Both the position numbers and the translations under genes were made by a program. From WVYX01 sp039592335 (GTDB lineage Bacteria > Gemmatimonadota > Gemmatimonadetes > Gemmatimonadales > GWC2-71-9), in the NCBI GenBank assembly GCA_039592335.1, contig JBDHBX010000018.1:62001-126000 (forward strand): a DNA stretch of 64,000 bases, written 5' to 3'. Shown here one piece after another: positions 51,228 to 60,348 of this stretch. Every line of letters starts with the position of its first letter. Position 1 is the stretch's first letter. The notes beneath the pieces are model-generated. The model worked only from the letters and a program-made list of their open reading frames with translations, made no database searches and was not told where the DNA came from.

Positions 51228-52621
51228 GCCCCACGCCCGCAGTTCGGTTCCTCGGTGCCGCCGGCACGGTGACGGGCTCCAAGCACCTCGTCACCGCCGG
51301 CCAGCGGAGCGTCCTGCTGGATTGCGGCCTGTTTCAGGGGATGAAGGATCTGCGCCTCCGGAACTGGAATGACCCCCGGTACGACCCGGAGACGGTCGAC
51401 GCCGTAGTCCTGAGCCATGCCCACCTGGACCACTCCGGCTACCTCCCGGTGCTGGCGCGGCGCGGCTTCCACCGCCCCATCTACTGCACATCCGCCACCA
51501 CCGATCTGCTGGGCATCGTGCTGCGGGACGCGGCCTACCTCCAGGAGGAGCAGGCCGAGCATGCCAACATGTTCGGCTACTCGAAGCATCGTCCGGCCTT
51601 GCCGCTCTTCACGCGGGAAGACGCCGATGCGGCCCTGGGACTGGTGGAGGCCCGGCCCTATGGGGCGCCGTTCGAGGTCGCCGACGGCATCACGGCGCTC
51701 TTTCGCATCGCCGGGCACATCCTGGGATCGGCGACCGTCGAGCTGGCTTTCGACGGCGAGCAACCCGCAACCCTACTCTACACGGGAGACCTGGGCCGCT
51801 GGGACCGTCCCATCCTCCACGATCCCGAGCTCGTCGCACACGCCGATCACGTGCTCATGGAGTCCACCTACGGCGGACGGTTTCATGTACGCAAGGCAGA
51901 TGACGAGCTGGCCGGAGCGGTTAGTGCGGCTGCCGAGCGCGGGCACGCCATTCTCATTCCCGCCTTCGCTATCGGCCGCACGCAGGAGATCCTCTGGAGG
52001 CTGCGTCAGCTGGAGGACGAGCGACGCATCCCCACCCTGCCGGTGTACGTGGACAGCCCGATGGCCATCGACGTCACCGAGTTGTACCGCCGCCACACGG
52101 AGGAACACGACCTGGACACGCAGCGGATCGCCGAGGCGGGCGATGACCCGCTGCGGCCGCACCAGTTTCAACTCGCGCGCGCGCGGGAGGAGTCAGTGGC
52201 CCTGAACGATGTGCGTGGTCCCCTCATCATCATCTCGGCGAGCGGCATGGCGACCGGTGGTCGCATCCTGCACCACATGAAGTTGCGGTTGCCCGATCGG
52301 CGCACGACCGTCCTGCTGGTCGGCTTCCAGGCCGCCGGCACGCGTGGCCGCCAGCTCCAGGACGGCGCGGAGGAGGTGCGCATCCACGGGCAGCAGGTCC
52401 CCGTGCGTGCCACGGTGGAAGCCCTGCACGGCCTCTCGGCCCACGCCGATCAGAGCGAGCTGCTGCGCTGGCTCAAGGGGTTTCGGAATCCGCCGAAGGG
52501 AACCTACCTGGTGCACGGTGAGCCGGAGGGCACCGCCACCCTCGCGGCTGCGATCACCGAGGAGTTGGGCTGGCCGGTTCGCGCCGCCCAGGACGGCGCC
52601 CACGTCCATTTGAGGACCTAG
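51224..52621 (+). CDS. metallo-beta-lactamase/beta-CASP RNase-like protein
   Basis: 465 residues from GTG 51224 (GTGA overlap). The core is VVLSHAHLDHSGYLPVLARR (HxHxDH), HILGSATVEL, YTGDLGRWDRPIL, then the beta-CASP cassette with PAFAIGRTQEILW, ESTYGGR, SASGMATGGRILHHM (motif B) and LSAHADQSELLRWL (motif C). This matches the archaeal CPSF/RNase J-like exoribonucleases found in many bacteria. It probably processes RNA ends; nucleic-acid specificity not determinable. Confidence 0.9.
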   Translation: MSPTPAVRFLGAAGTVTGSKHLVTAGQRSVLLDCGLFQGMKDLRLRNWNDPRYDPETVDAVVLSHAHLDHSGYLPVLARRGFHRPIYCTSATTDLLGIVLRDAAYLQEEQAEHANMFGYSKHRPALPLFTREDADAALGLVEARPYGAPFEVADGITALFRIAGHILGSATVELAFDGEQPATLLYTGDLGRWDRPILHDPELVAHADHVLMESTYGGRFHVRKADDELAGAVSAAAERGHAILIPAFAIGRTQEILWRLRQLEDERRIPTLPVYVDSPMAIDVTELYRRHTEEHDLDTQRIAEAGDDPLRPHQFQLARAREESVALNDVRGPLIIISASGMATGGRILHHMKLRLPDRRTTVLLVGFQAAGTRGRQLQDGAEEVRIHGQQVPVRATVEALHGLSAHADQSELLRWLKGFRNPPKGTYLVHGEPEGTATLAAAITEELGWPVRAAQDGAHVHLRT

Positions 52622-52655
52622 CCGGCGTCGGTGACTCACCCCTGAAAAAGGGAAA

Positions 52656-52685
52656 ACCCCCGGTGCCCTCCCGTGCACCGGGGGT
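52656..52685. terminator. terminator after the beta-CASP gene
   Basis: ACCCCCGGTGC (52656-52666) pairs perfectly with GCACCGGGGGT (52675-52685), loop of 8 bases. Flanking GGGAAA and TTTCCC can extend it. Between here and 53049 I see no gene, only the promoter at 52972. Confidence 0.75.
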
Positions 52686-52971
52686 AAGGGATTTCCCTCC
52701 AAGAGTCCGGTTCAAGCACCAGAGATTCTTGCTGACGCAGGGCTCACCGAATCTTGCACCGGATTACATGCGTGACGATCCCGATCGCCTTGCCTGCGGC
52801 CGATGCTGGAGCCCCTCGAACTCTCGGCGGCGTCGCGAACGCCGGCCCCTCCCTTCTAGGGCATTCCCGCAGTGGTCACCCTCTCGGATGGCCACGCGGA
52901 GACTATCCAGCCAGACATGAAGGGCCGGTGAATTCGCCCTGAATGCGGCTTCACGGCGCCATCCGGGGCGC

Positions 52972-53001
52972 TTGACGCCCCCTCGCGCCTGCCCTTACAC
53001 T
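52972..53001 (+). promoter_or_regulatory. sigma70-type promoter of the stress/oxidase locus
   Basis: TTGACG (52972-52977) and TACACT (52996-53001) with an 18-base spacer, 48 bases before the Usp ATG. It is the best promoter match on the plus strand here. Confidence 0.6.
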
Positions 53002-53049
53002 CGCTGGCATGGCCCGGTCCCGATACCTTCCACCCCAGGAGTTGTGTCC

Positions 53050-53934
53050 ATGAGCTGGAATCCCGTCGTCGCAGGGGTCGACAACTCCCCGGAGGGAGCC
53101 CTGGCGGCAGCCGCGGCCTGGTCGGTCGCGAAGGCAGCCGGCGCGGAGTTCCACCTGGTGCACGTGGCCCGGGGGGTGTCCCAACTTCCCCCGGTGGCTC
53201 CCGGGGCCCTGGCCGAAGAGGACCTCGGGGGGAGGCTCCAGCAGGCGGCTCGCGGTCAGGTGGAAGAGGCACTGCGGGAGCGGGTTCCAGCCGAGGCGCT
53301 CGAGCACCTGGAGGTTCGCCAGGGCAACGCCGCCTGGGTGCTGGCGGGGGTAGTGCGCGACTACGCAGCCGAGCTCCTGGTGCTGGGAGGCAAGCGTCAC
53401 GCAGCCCCCGTGCGTTGGTTCGGGGGCAGCACGGTCCACCATGCAGTGCGCACCATCGACGTCCCCATCCTGGTCACGGCGTCCGAACGCCCGCTGTTCG
53501 GTCGCGTCATGGTGGCCGCCGATCTCTCGGAGGCGGCCATCCCCACGCTCGCGACCGGTGCTCGATTCGCCGGGGTGTTCGGCGCCGAGCTCTGTGCACT
53601 GAGCGTCGTCGAGCCCTTCCCACCCATTCCCGACGTGGCCGTACAGGTCGACGAGCAGGAACACCTGCGGATGGCCGAAGAGGAGTTTGCCCGTATCGTG
53701 GAACGCGCCACCGGCAGTACCGAGATCTCCCGGATGGTGCGGTGCGGCGCGCCGGGTCGAGCCATCGCCGAGGAAGCCGAGGCCTGGGGCGCCGATCTCG
53801 TCGTCGTAGGATCCCACGGCAAGGGTTGGGTCGACCGCGTATTGCTGGGAAGCACGACGGAGCGGCTGCTCAACCGACTCCCCACGTCGGTCCTGGTGGT
53901 CCCGGTCGGCACCCGCACTGACGAGCCAACCTGA
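53050..53934 (+). CDS. tandem universal stress protein (two UspA domains)
   Basis: 294 residues with two Usp domains. The first (PVVAGVDNSPEGALAAAAAW ... LLVLGGKR...GGSTVHHAVR) keeps a partial ATP motif. The second ends VVVGSHGKGWVDRVLLGSTT, ERLLNRLPTSVLVVPVG, the G2xG9GST nucleotide-binding signature. ATP-binding type, probably a stress or energy sensor. AGGAG before ATG 53050 and a promoter at 52972. Transcribed toward the CBS and oxidase genes. Confidence 0.9.
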   Translation: MSWNPVVAGVDNSPEGALAAAAAWSVAKAAGAEFHLVHVARGVSQLPPVAPGALAEEDLGGRLQQAARGQVEEALRERVPAEALEHLEVRQGNAAWVLAGVVRDYAAELLVLGGKRHAAPVRWFGGSTVHHAVRTIDVPILVTASERPLFGRVMVAADLSEAAIPTLATGARFAGVFGAELCALSVVEPFPPIPDVAVQVDEQEHLRMAEEEFARIVERATGSTEISRMVRCGAPGRAIAEEAEAWGADLVVVGSHGKGWVDRVLLGSTTERLLNRLPTSVLVVPVGTRTDEPT

Positions 53935-54047
53935 GACAATTCACCAGGTTACGTAACCGGGCGGAGGGGGGCGCAGCGCAGACCAACGTGTTAGACTTTG
54001 GCTTCTTCCCTTCGACATGAAGAAGTGATTTGGAGCGTACGGAAGCG

Positions 54048-54449
54048 ATGAAGGTAGCCGACGTGATGGTGACGGAGCTGGCGGTCGTAGACGAGGACGT
54101 CACGCTAGCGGAAGCGGTGGTATCCCTGGCAGACGCCCACGTGCACGGCGCACCGGTGCTCGATCGGCGGGGCCGGCTGGTCGGCGTGCTCTCATCCAGC
54201 GACATCCTGCAGGCCGCTGCCGAGAGCAGCGCGGCGGAATCCGGCGAGCGGTTTCTCGCACAGACGATGGTTCGCGACATGATGACCACCCCGCCGCGCA
54301 CCATTGGCCCCGAAGAGGAAGTGAAGGTCGCCGCGCAAAAGATGCTGGAACTCGACATCCATCGCCTGTTCGTGGTACGGGGCAGCGACATGCTCGGCGT
54401 GATCTCGCAGAGTGACATCGTGCGTGCCCTCGCGGTCGGCGAGTTGTAA
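54048..54449 (+). CDS. tandem CBS-domain protein
   Basis: 133 residues from ATG 54048; a TTG at 54030 adds MERTEA. Two CBS repeats: VADVMVTELAVVDEDVTLAE, PVLDRRGRLVGVLSSSDILQ and VRDMMTTPPRTIGPEEEVKV, LFVVRGSDMLGVISQSDIVR. CBS pairs bind AMP/ATP or SAM and sense energy state. It follows the Usp gene and precedes the oxidase genes, so it is probably co-regulated with respiration. Confidence 0.88.
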   Translation: MKVADVMVTELAVVDEDVTLAEAVVSLADAHVHGAPVLDRRGRLVGVLSSSDILQAAAESSAAESGERFLAQTMVRDMMTTPPRTIGPEEEVKVAAQKMLELDIHRLFVVRGSDMLGVISQSDIVRALAVGEL

Positions 54450-54486
54450 CACCGGTTGCTCACCCTCCATAACCCAAGGAGCCCCC

Positions 54487-54627
54487 ATGAGTGATCAAGA
54501 CTCCCGGATGGGCAAGCACCCACGCGGCACATTGGCCCTCGTCGGATTGTACGGGCTGGTGTTCGTCATCGGGTGGCTGCTCTTCTTCCTCCTCATCTAC
54601 CTGCCGCGCGGCGCAGTCACGAGGTGA
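54487..54627 (+). CDS. cbaD: cytochrome oxidase subunit IIa-like small membrane protein
   Basis: 46 residues with one membrane helix (LALVGLYGLVFVIGWLLFFL) and the HPRGTLAL start typical of the small subunit IIa of ba3-type oxidases. GGAG lies 6 bases before ATG 54487. Immediately followed by the subunit II and I genes. Family match rests on length, helix and position. Confidence 0.75.
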   Translation: MSDQDSRMGKHPRGTLALVGLYGLVFVIGWLLFFLLIYLPRGAVTR

Positions 54628-54630
54628 CGC

Positions 54631-55104
54631 ATGCACGTCGACCTCTATGAGAAATTCTGGATGTGGGGCGCAGGAGCCATCATCGTCGTGTTCCTCGGCA
54701 CGATCGGCGTCGCAACGGTCTCGCAGGGACGGCTCCCCCCCAGCCACGTCGAGACCATCGATCCCGCGACGGTGCGCTCCGACGCGCGGTTCGCGACGCC
54801 GGGTGTGACCACCAACGACGACGGCACGGTCGTGGTCACCGTGATCGCGATGCTGTTTGCCTTTCAACCGAACGAGATCCGTGTGCCGGCCAACACGCCC
54901 GTCACCTTCCGCATGACGAGCACCGACGTGGTTCACGGATTCCAGATCGTCGGCACCAACGGCAATACGATGATTCTCCCCGGGTACGTGAGCCAGTTCA
55001 CCACCTCGTTCGAGCCCGGTGAGTACCTGATTACGTGCAACGAGTACTGTGGCTTGGGGCACCACATGATGGCCGCGACGCTGATCGTCGGGGAGGGCAC
55101 ATGA
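54631..55104 (+). CDS. cbaB: ba3-type cytochrome c oxidase subunit II (CuA)
   Basis: 157 residues: one N-terminal anchor (FWMWGAGAIIVVFLGTIGVA), then a cupredoxin domain. The CuA site is CNEYCGLGHHMM plus the upstream His in STDVVHGFQIVG. It accepts electrons from cytochrome c and passes them to subunit I. Short length and single helix match the ba3 (B-type) oxidase rather than aa3. Four-base overlap (ATGA) with subunit I. Confidence 0.95.
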   Translation: MHVDLYEKFWMWGAGAIIVVFLGTIGVATVSQGRLPPSHVETIDPATVRSDARFATPGVTTNDDGTVVVTVIAMLFAFQPNEIRVPANTPVTFRMTSTDVVHGFQIVGTNGNTMILPGYVSQFTTSFEPGEYLITCNEYCGLGHHMMAATLIVGEGT

Positions 55105-56723
55105 TCCACAACCGACGACTCGCTACGGCTAACATCGGCGTCGCGGTCGGCGCCTTCGGCATCGCCACCTTCATGGCGCTGATGCAGTCCCTGTCGCGGG
55201 CCAGCCTCGACCTCCCAGGGCGCTCGGCGAAGATGTACTACCTGTCGGTGACGGCACACGGCGTGCTCATGGCGATCGTGTTCACCACGTTCTTCATCAT
55301 GGGCCTGGGCGTTGCCTTCACCACGCGGGCGCTCGATCGCCCGCTCAAGTGGCCCAAGGTGGCGTGGGCCGGCTTCTGGATCGCCGTGATCGGCACCGCC
55401 ATGACCGCGTGGGCCATCCTGTGGGGCAAGGCCTCGGTGCTGTACACCTTCTATCCCCCGCTCCAGGCGCACTGGGCGTTCTACGTCGGCGCCACGCTCC
55501 TCGTCGTGGGCTCGTGGGTGTGGGGCGCGGTGGTCGTTGCGACTTACCTGGCGTGGAAGAGAGACAACCCGGGCAAACCGGTGCCACTCGTTGTGTACGG
55601 CATTCTCTCCACGATCATCGTCTGGTACCTCGCGACGATCGGCGTCGCTGCGGAGATGCTGTTCCTGCTCATCCCGTGGTCGCTGGGCCTCACCGAGACC
55701 GTGGATCCGCTGCTGGCGCGGATGCTGTTCTGGTTCTTCGGCCACCCGTTGGTCTACTTCTGGCTGCTCCCAGCCTACGTCGTGTGGTATGCCGTGGTAC
55801 CGAGAGAAGCGGGCGGCAAGTTGTTCAGCGACCCGCTCGCCCGGATGGTGTTCGCACTGTTCATCATCCTCTCGACTCCGGTCGGCTTTCACCACCAGTT
55901 CATGGACCCGGGGATCTCCGCCGGGTGGAAGATGGCGCACACGGTGACCACGTTCGCCATCCTGTTCCCCAGCTTCGTTACGGCGTTCACCGTGACCGCG
56001 TCCCTCGAGGTCGCCGGACGGATGCGGGGTGCCACCGGGCTGCTCGACTGGATCGGCAAGCTGCCGTGGGGGAACCCCCTGGTCGCGGCCGTGCTCCTGA
56101 GCATGTTGTTGTTCGCCATCGGTGGATTCGGCGGCGCGATCAACGCGGCGTTCGGCATGAACTCGGTGGTGCACAACACGGCCTGGATCCAGGGACATTT
56201 CCATCTGACCGTCGGCTCGGCCGTGGCACTCACCTTCATGGGCGTGTGCTACTGGCTGGTCCCGAAGCTGGTGGACCGGGATCTGGAGCTGGGATTGCTG
56301 GCCAAGTGGCAGCCCTATCTGTGGTTCCTGGGGATGATGTTCTTCTCGATCTCCAACCACATCACCGGGATCATGGGTATGCCGCGGCGCGTGTACGAGG
56401 CGAGCTACGGTGGGTCCGAGGCCGCCGCACAGTGGGAGGGCCTCACCCTGCTTTCCGCCGGTGGCGGCATTCTGCTGTTCCTCAGCGCGTCGTTCTTCCT
56501 GCTGGTCATGCTGGGTACGGTAACCGCCGGGAGAAAGGCGCAGCAGCCGGCACTGGAGTTCGCCGAGCCGCTGGAAGGCGAGCCCCGCAAGCTCCTGGTG
56601 TTCGACAAGATTTGGGCCTGGGTCGTGGCGGCCGTCATCCTGGTGGCTCTCGCGTACGCCTACCCGCTGGCCGACCACCTATCGATGGAGACGTTCGGGT
56701 CGCGCGGGTTCCAGCCGTTCTAG
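55101..56723 (+). CDS. cbaA: ba3-type cytochrome c oxidase subunit I
   Basis: 540 residues with about 13 membrane helices. Heme-copper ligands: TAHGVLMA (low-spin heme His), FFGHPLVYFWLLPAY (CuB His and the cross-linked Tyr region), GFHHQFMDPG (two CuB His) and HNTAWIQGHFHLTVGS (heme His pair). The short form without the E286/D-channel pattern identifies a B-type oxidase with high O2 affinity, which suits low-oxygen respiration. ATG overlaps the subunit II stop. Confidence 0.95.
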   Translation: MIHNRRLATANIGVAVGAFGIATFMALMQSLSRASLDLPGRSAKMYYLSVTAHGVLMAIVFTTFFIMGLGVAFTTRALDRPLKWPKVAWAGFWIAVIGTAMTAWAILWGKASVLYTFYPPLQAHWAFYVGATLLVVGSWVWGAVVVATYLAWKRDNPGKPVPLVVYGILSTIIVWYLATIGVAAEMLFLLIPWSLGLTETVDPLLARMLFWFFGHPLVYFWLLPAYVVWYAVVPREAGGKLFSDPLARMVFALFIILSTPVGFHHQFMDPGISAGWKMAHTVTTFAILFPSFVTAFTVTASLEVAGRMRGATGLLDWIGKLPWGNPLVAAVLLSMLLFAIGGFGGAINAAFGMNSVVHNTAWIQGHFHLTVGSAVALTFMGVCYWLVPKLVDRDLELGLLAKWQPYLWFLGMMFFSISNHITGIMGMPRRVYEASYGGSEAAAQWEGLTLLSAGGGILLFLSASFFLLVMLGTVTAGRKAQQPALEFAEPLEGEPRKLLVFDKIWAWVVAAVILVALAYAYPLADHLSMETFGSRGFQPF

Positions 56724-56750
56724 GCTCGCTGCGGATGATGTAACAGACGG

Positions 56751-56774
56751 GGGGAGCGCCAGGAGGTGCTCCCC
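56751..56774. terminator. terminator between the oxidase operon and the ZIP genes
   Basis: GGGGAGC (56751-56757) pairs with GCTCCCC (56768-56774) across a 10-base loop. It lies between convergent genes. Confidence 0.65.
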
Positions 56775-56802
56775 TCGTTGCATCGGTGCGGCTGGCTCTG
56801 CT

Positions 56803-57531
56803 CTACAGCCACTGCTGGAACACCATCATTCCCACCAGGGTGAGCGCCGCGAGCAACGCCACACCCGCCTTGCGCCCGCGCTCGTACGCCTCCGGGAGGA
56901 GCTCCTCGAACACCATGAACACCATGGCGCCCGCAGCGAACCCGAGTCCGTAAGGCAGGAGCGGCGCAAACGCCCCGACGGCCAGATACGCCGGTACCGC
57001 CATGATGGGCTGGGGTAGCGACGACACAATGCTCCACCCGGCGCACCCCGCGACGGACACCCCGCGCGGTCGAAGCACCGCACTGATCGCCAGGCCCTCG
57101 GGAATATTGTGAACCGCAATGGCCACGACGATGACAAAGGCCAGGGTCACGCTTCCCCCAAACGACACCCCCACCGCCACGCCCTCCGCAAACGAGTGCA
57201 CTGTCATGACGATGAGAATCAGCGCCATCGAACGCGCGCCGTGCCCATGCGCCTCCCCGAAGTGGATCTCCCGCGCCCGCAGGTACCGCTCCGTGGCGAG
57301 GATGAACGCGACCCCCACCACTCCCCCGAGGATGGTCTGCCAGGCGCCGAACCGGGTGCCCTCGGCGACGAGCCCGAAGCTCGCTCCGAGCATGAGCCCG
57401 GACGCGAGGGCGTTGGAGTACGCAATCGTGCGGGTGGAGACCGACCGAACGAAGACGAAGGGCACGGCCCCCAAGCCGGTCGCCAACGCCGTGAGGAGCC
57501 CGCAGCCAAGGACCAGCAGGACGGCGTCCAT
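56803..57531 (-). CDS. ZIP-family metal transporter 2
   Basis: 242 residues, eight membrane helices. ZIP signatures are HSFAEGVAVGVSFGG and HNIPEGLAISAVLRPRG, which hold the metal-binding His and Glu residues in helices IV and V. Likely imports Zn2+, Fe2+ or Mn2+. ATG 57531 overlaps the stop of the upstream ZIP gene by one base (TGATG), so both are translated from one mRNA. A longer frame upstream is not used. Confidence 0.85.
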   Translation of the reverse strand: MDAVLLVLGCGLLTALATGLGAVPFVFVRSVSTRTIAYSNALASGLMLGASFGLVAEGTRFGAWQTILGGVVGVAFILATERYLRAREIHFGEAHGHGARSMALILIVMTVHSFAEGVAVGVSFGGSVTLAFVIVVAIAVHNIPEGLAISAVLRPRGVSVAGCAGWSIVSSLPQPIMAVPAYLAVGAFAPLLPYGLGFAAGAMVFMVFEELLPEAYERGRKAGVALLAALTLVGMMVFQQWL

Positions 57532-58262
57532 CAGATCCCCCGCCCACTCAACAGCACCACGATCCCCATGGCCACGATCGTCACCAGCGCGATGCTCCGA
57601 GGACCGGCCTGTCGGTAGCACTCGGGCAGCAACTCGAAGAGCACGAGAAAGACGAGCGCACCAGCCGCGACCCCGAGCGCCCAGGGAAGCACACTGGGTT
57701 CGGCCGCCACGATCGCGAACGTCACGACGGCGAGCAGCACCTGCGTCACGTTGGTGACGACCGCCAATCCCGAGGCGTCCGACAGCCGCACGCCGCGGCT
57801 CGTGAGCACGGAACAGAGCACCGTGCCCTCGGGCACGTTGTGCGCCGCGATGGCGAGCGCCACGAGGGCCCCGAACGGGAGACTCACCGCCATCGCCGCA
57901 CCGATGGCCACTCCCTCTGCCGAGGAATGCAGGGTGTTCACCAGCAGGATCTTGTAGCCGTAGTCCGCGCTCATCTCCTCCAGTCGGTTGAGCTCGAGTT
58001 CGGTCGTGCGTGATACGGCGTGGGTCCAGTAGGCGAACGCGATGCCCATCAGCGCCCCAGCCGCGCCGGCGCCGGCGCTCAGGTCCAGCCCGGCCAAGAG
58101 CAGGGCGTAGGCGGCTCCCAGCATCAAGCCCGCCGCAAGCGCGTTGGACCAGCCTATCCATGCGATGGGCAGGCGCTGTCGCACCAGGAGCGGGGCCGCC
58201 CCGAGCGCAGCGGCGGCAGCCGCGAGGGATGAGTAGACCAAAACGGTGATAGTCGGGTCCAA
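57531..58262 (-). CDS. ZIP-family metal transporter 1
   Basis: 243 residues from TTG 58262. Same eight-helix ZIP fold, with HSSAEGVAIGAAMAVSL and HNVPEGTVLCSVLTSRG as metal motifs and a LFELLPECY segment near the C-terminus. A diverged paralogue of the downstream ZIP. Two ZIPs in tandem may form a heteromer or handle different metals. Transcribed divergently from the GAF histidine kinase at 58361. Confidence 0.83.
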   Translation of the reverse strand: MDPTITVLVYSSLAAAAAALGAAPLLVRQRLPIAWIGWSNALAAGLMLGAAYALLLAGLDLSAGAGAAGALMGIAFAYWTHAVSRTTELELNRLEEMSADYGYKILLVNTLHSSAEGVAIGAAMAVSLPFGALVALAIAAHNVPEGTVLCSVLTSRGVRLSDASGLAVVTNVTQVLLAVVTFAIVAAEPSVLPWALGVAAGALVFLVLFELLPECYRQAGPRSIALVTIVAMGIVVLLSGRGI

Positions 58263-58360
58263 GACGCTTCACCCGGCTGTTGTTAGGGACAGATTACCGC
58301 TCCTCGCCCGCGCACGACAGGTCTGGCCCCGCGCACCGGCCTCGAATAGCTTGTCGGGGT

Positions 58361-59605
58361 ATGTCCTCGACCTCCCGAATCGAGTTCAGCGAGATCTGGC
58401 AGCGGGTTGAGCGCCTCTCACAGGCGACGATACGGATCACTGCTGAGCACGAGCTAGACAAGGTGCTTCAATCCGTCGTCGACTCCGCGCGCGAGGTCAT
58501 CGGCGCGCGGTACGCGGCGCTCGGTATCCTCTCCGTCGACGGCGTGGAGTTCGAGACGTTTGTCGCCAGCGGGATCCCCCAGGCCCAACGCTCGAAGATG
58601 GGGGGCCCCCCAATCGGCAAGGGCGTGTTGGGGGCCGTCATCAAGGATCCCCGCCCCCTGCGGGTGCGGGATGTGAGCCGGGACCCTCGGGCATACGGCT
58701 TCCCAGACCACCACCCGCACATGCGGTCGTTTCTCGGCGTGCCAATCGTCGGCCGCACCGGCGCCATCGGAAACCTCTACTTCGCGGACAAGCAGGGGTC
58801 ACCCGAGTTCACCAACGAGGATGAGTCCGTCGCCGTGATGCTGGCGGGCCACGCCGCCGTCGCCGTGGAGAACGCTCGCTCCTTCGCCGAGCGCGAGGGC
58901 CTGTTGAAGGAGCTTCGCTCCCTGCACCACTCGCGGGAGCGCTTCTTCGCAATGACCAACCACGAGTTGCGTAATGCACTCACGGCCGTGCATGGCTGGA
59001 CCGAGCTGTGGATTCGGAAGACCGCTCCCGAGACGCCGCGGGCAGCGCTGGAGGTACAAGAATCGGCGGAGCGCGCGCTCACCCTGCTGGAGGACCTCCT
59101 CGATCTCAGCCGCCTCGAAGCCGACAAGCTGGAGCCGGTGATCAAGCAGGCGGACATCTGGACCGTCATCCAGGAGTCGGTGGCCACGGTGGAGCCGGCG
59201 GCGGAGCGCCGCGGCATCCGGGTGCGGCTCTCAGGTCCCGATGAGCCGATACCCGCACACACCGATCCGCAGCGGGTCAGGCAGATCCTCATCAACCTCC
59301 TGACCAACGCGGTGCGCCACTCACCGGTGGATGACGTGATTCAGGTCGAGCTCCGCAGCGACGACGGCACGTTGCGGTTCGATGTGGTCGACAACGGTGA
59401 GGGCATCGCCCCCGAGGCGCAGGCGGTGATCTTCGAAGCGTTCGAGCGGGCCGGCAGGGAAACGGAGCGCGGAACCGGATTGGGGCTCGCGCTGTCCCGC
59501 AAGCTGGCCAAGCTGTTGGGCGGCGACCTGCGGGTGGAGAGCACGCTGGGCAAGGGCGCCCGGTTCACGCTGCAGATCCCCCGAACCCTGGAATCGGCTT
59601 CATAA
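58361..59605 (+). CDS. GAF-domain sensor histidine kinase
   Basis: 414 residues, no membrane helix. GAF domain (about 25-180: IGARYAALGILSVDGVEFET, FLGVPIVGRTGAIGNLYFAD), then HisKA with NHELRNALTAVHGWTELW and HATPase with NLLTNAVRHSP and GTGLGLALSRKLAKLLGG. The GAF type resembles those of redox/gas-sensing kinases such as DevS/DosT, but heme ligands cannot be confirmed. The ATP lid DNGEGIAPE is intact. It lacks its own regulator but is followed by an OmpR-type regulator gene 59 bases on. Confidence 0.9.
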   Translation: MSSTSRIEFSEIWQRVERLSQATIRITAEHELDKVLQSVVDSAREVIGARYAALGILSVDGVEFETFVASGIPQAQRSKMGGPPIGKGVLGAVIKDPRPLRVRDVSRDPRAYGFPDHHPHMRSFLGVPIVGRTGAIGNLYFADKQGSPEFTNEDESVAVMLAGHAAVAVENARSFAEREGLLKELRSLHHSRERFFAMTNHELRNALTAVHGWTELWIRKTAPETPRAALEVQESAERALTLLEDLLDLSRLEADKLEPVIKQADIWTVIQESVATVEPAAERRGIRVRLSGPDEPIPAHTDPQRVRQILINLLTNAVRHSPVDDVIQVELRSDDGTLRFDVVDNGEGIAPEAQAVIFEAFERAGRETERGTGLGLALSRKLAKLLGGDLRVESTLGKGARFTLQIPRTLESAS

Positions 59606-59611
59606 AGAAGA

Positions 59612-59640
59612 GTTAACGGTTTGTTTAACAACGAGTTAGC
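59612..59640. promoter_or_regulatory. candidate regulator boxes upstream of the OmpR-type regulator
   Basis: Three TTAAC-like elements (59613 TTAAC, 59625 TTAAC, 59636 TTAGC) are 12 and 11 bases apart; a fourth TTAAC is at 59656. AT-rich in a GC-rich context. Spacing of 11-12 bases is what OmpR/PhoB-family dimers prefer. Confidence 0.45.
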
Positions 59641-59664
59641 GAGCTCCGGCTAGGGTTAACCGCG

Positions 59665-60348
59665 ATGCGGATTCTCGTGGTCGAGGACGACCGGAAGGTC
59701 GCAGGGTTCATCGAAATGGGCCTCCGCGAGGAGGGCTATGCCGTTGACGTCGCCAAGGACGGTGAGGAGGCCACCGTCTTCGCGCACATCAACGACTACG
59801 ATGCGATCCTGCTGGACCTCATGCTGCCCAAGAAGAACGGGCTGCAGGTTGCGTCCGAATTGCGGCGGGAAGGGCGCAATACACCCATCCTCATGCTCAC
59901 GGCGCGGGACGCGACCGAGGATGTGGTCCGCGGCCTCGACGCGGGCGCCGACGACTACCTCACCAAGCCGTTCAAGTTCGACGAGCTCCTCGCGCGACTG
60001 CGCGCGCTGGTACGGCGCGGTGGCGCGGCGCGGCTCGACCGACTCTCGTACGGTCCTCTCGAGCTCGATCGATTGAAGCACAAGGCTTGGGCCGGCGAGG
60101 CGCTGCTCGATCTCACCCCGCGAGAGTTCCAGCTCCTCGAGCATTTCATGCTGCACCCCGAGGACGTGGTGCGACGCACCGAGCTACTGGAGAAGGTGTG
60201 GGACATGCACTTCGACCCCGAGAGCAACGTGGTGGACGTGCACGTGGGCAATCTGCGACGCAAGCTGCGGGAGGCCGGCTACGACGGGTTTGTCCAGACC
60301 GTTCGCGGTGTCGGATTCTGCCTGAAGTTGGCCGGCGACCGAGGCTGA
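59665..60348 (+). CDS. OmpR/PhoB-family response regulator
   Basis: 227 residues. Receiver domain: MRILVVEDDRKVAGFIEMGL, phospho-acceptor Asp in AILLDLMLPKKNG, TARD and KPFKFDELLARLRAL. The winged-helix output domain follows (LTPREFQLLEHFMLHPEDVV, VVDVHVGNLRRKLREAGYDG, TVRGVGFCL). It is the partner of the kinase that starts at the same stop codon (TGATG). Confidence 0.95.
   Translation: MRILVVEDDRKVAGFIEMGLREEGYAVDVAKDGEEATVFAHINDYDAILLDLMLPKKNGLQVASELRREGRNTPILMLTARDATEDVVRGLDAGADDYLTKPFKFDELLARLRALVRRGGAARLDRLSYGPLELDRLKHKAWAGEALLDLTPREFQLLEHFMLHPEDVVRRTELLEKVWDMHFDPESNVVDVHVGNLRRKLREAGYDGFVQTVRGVGFCLKLAGDRG

Noticed and set aside
52705..52735. tRNA-like TTCAA segment
   Set aside because: GGTTCAAGC resembles a T-loop, but no pairing arms, anticodon or acceptor stem can be drawn on either strand.
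54933..56678. 581-residue minus ORF opposite oxidase subunit I
   Set aside because: Shadow of a gene with all heme-copper ligands visible.
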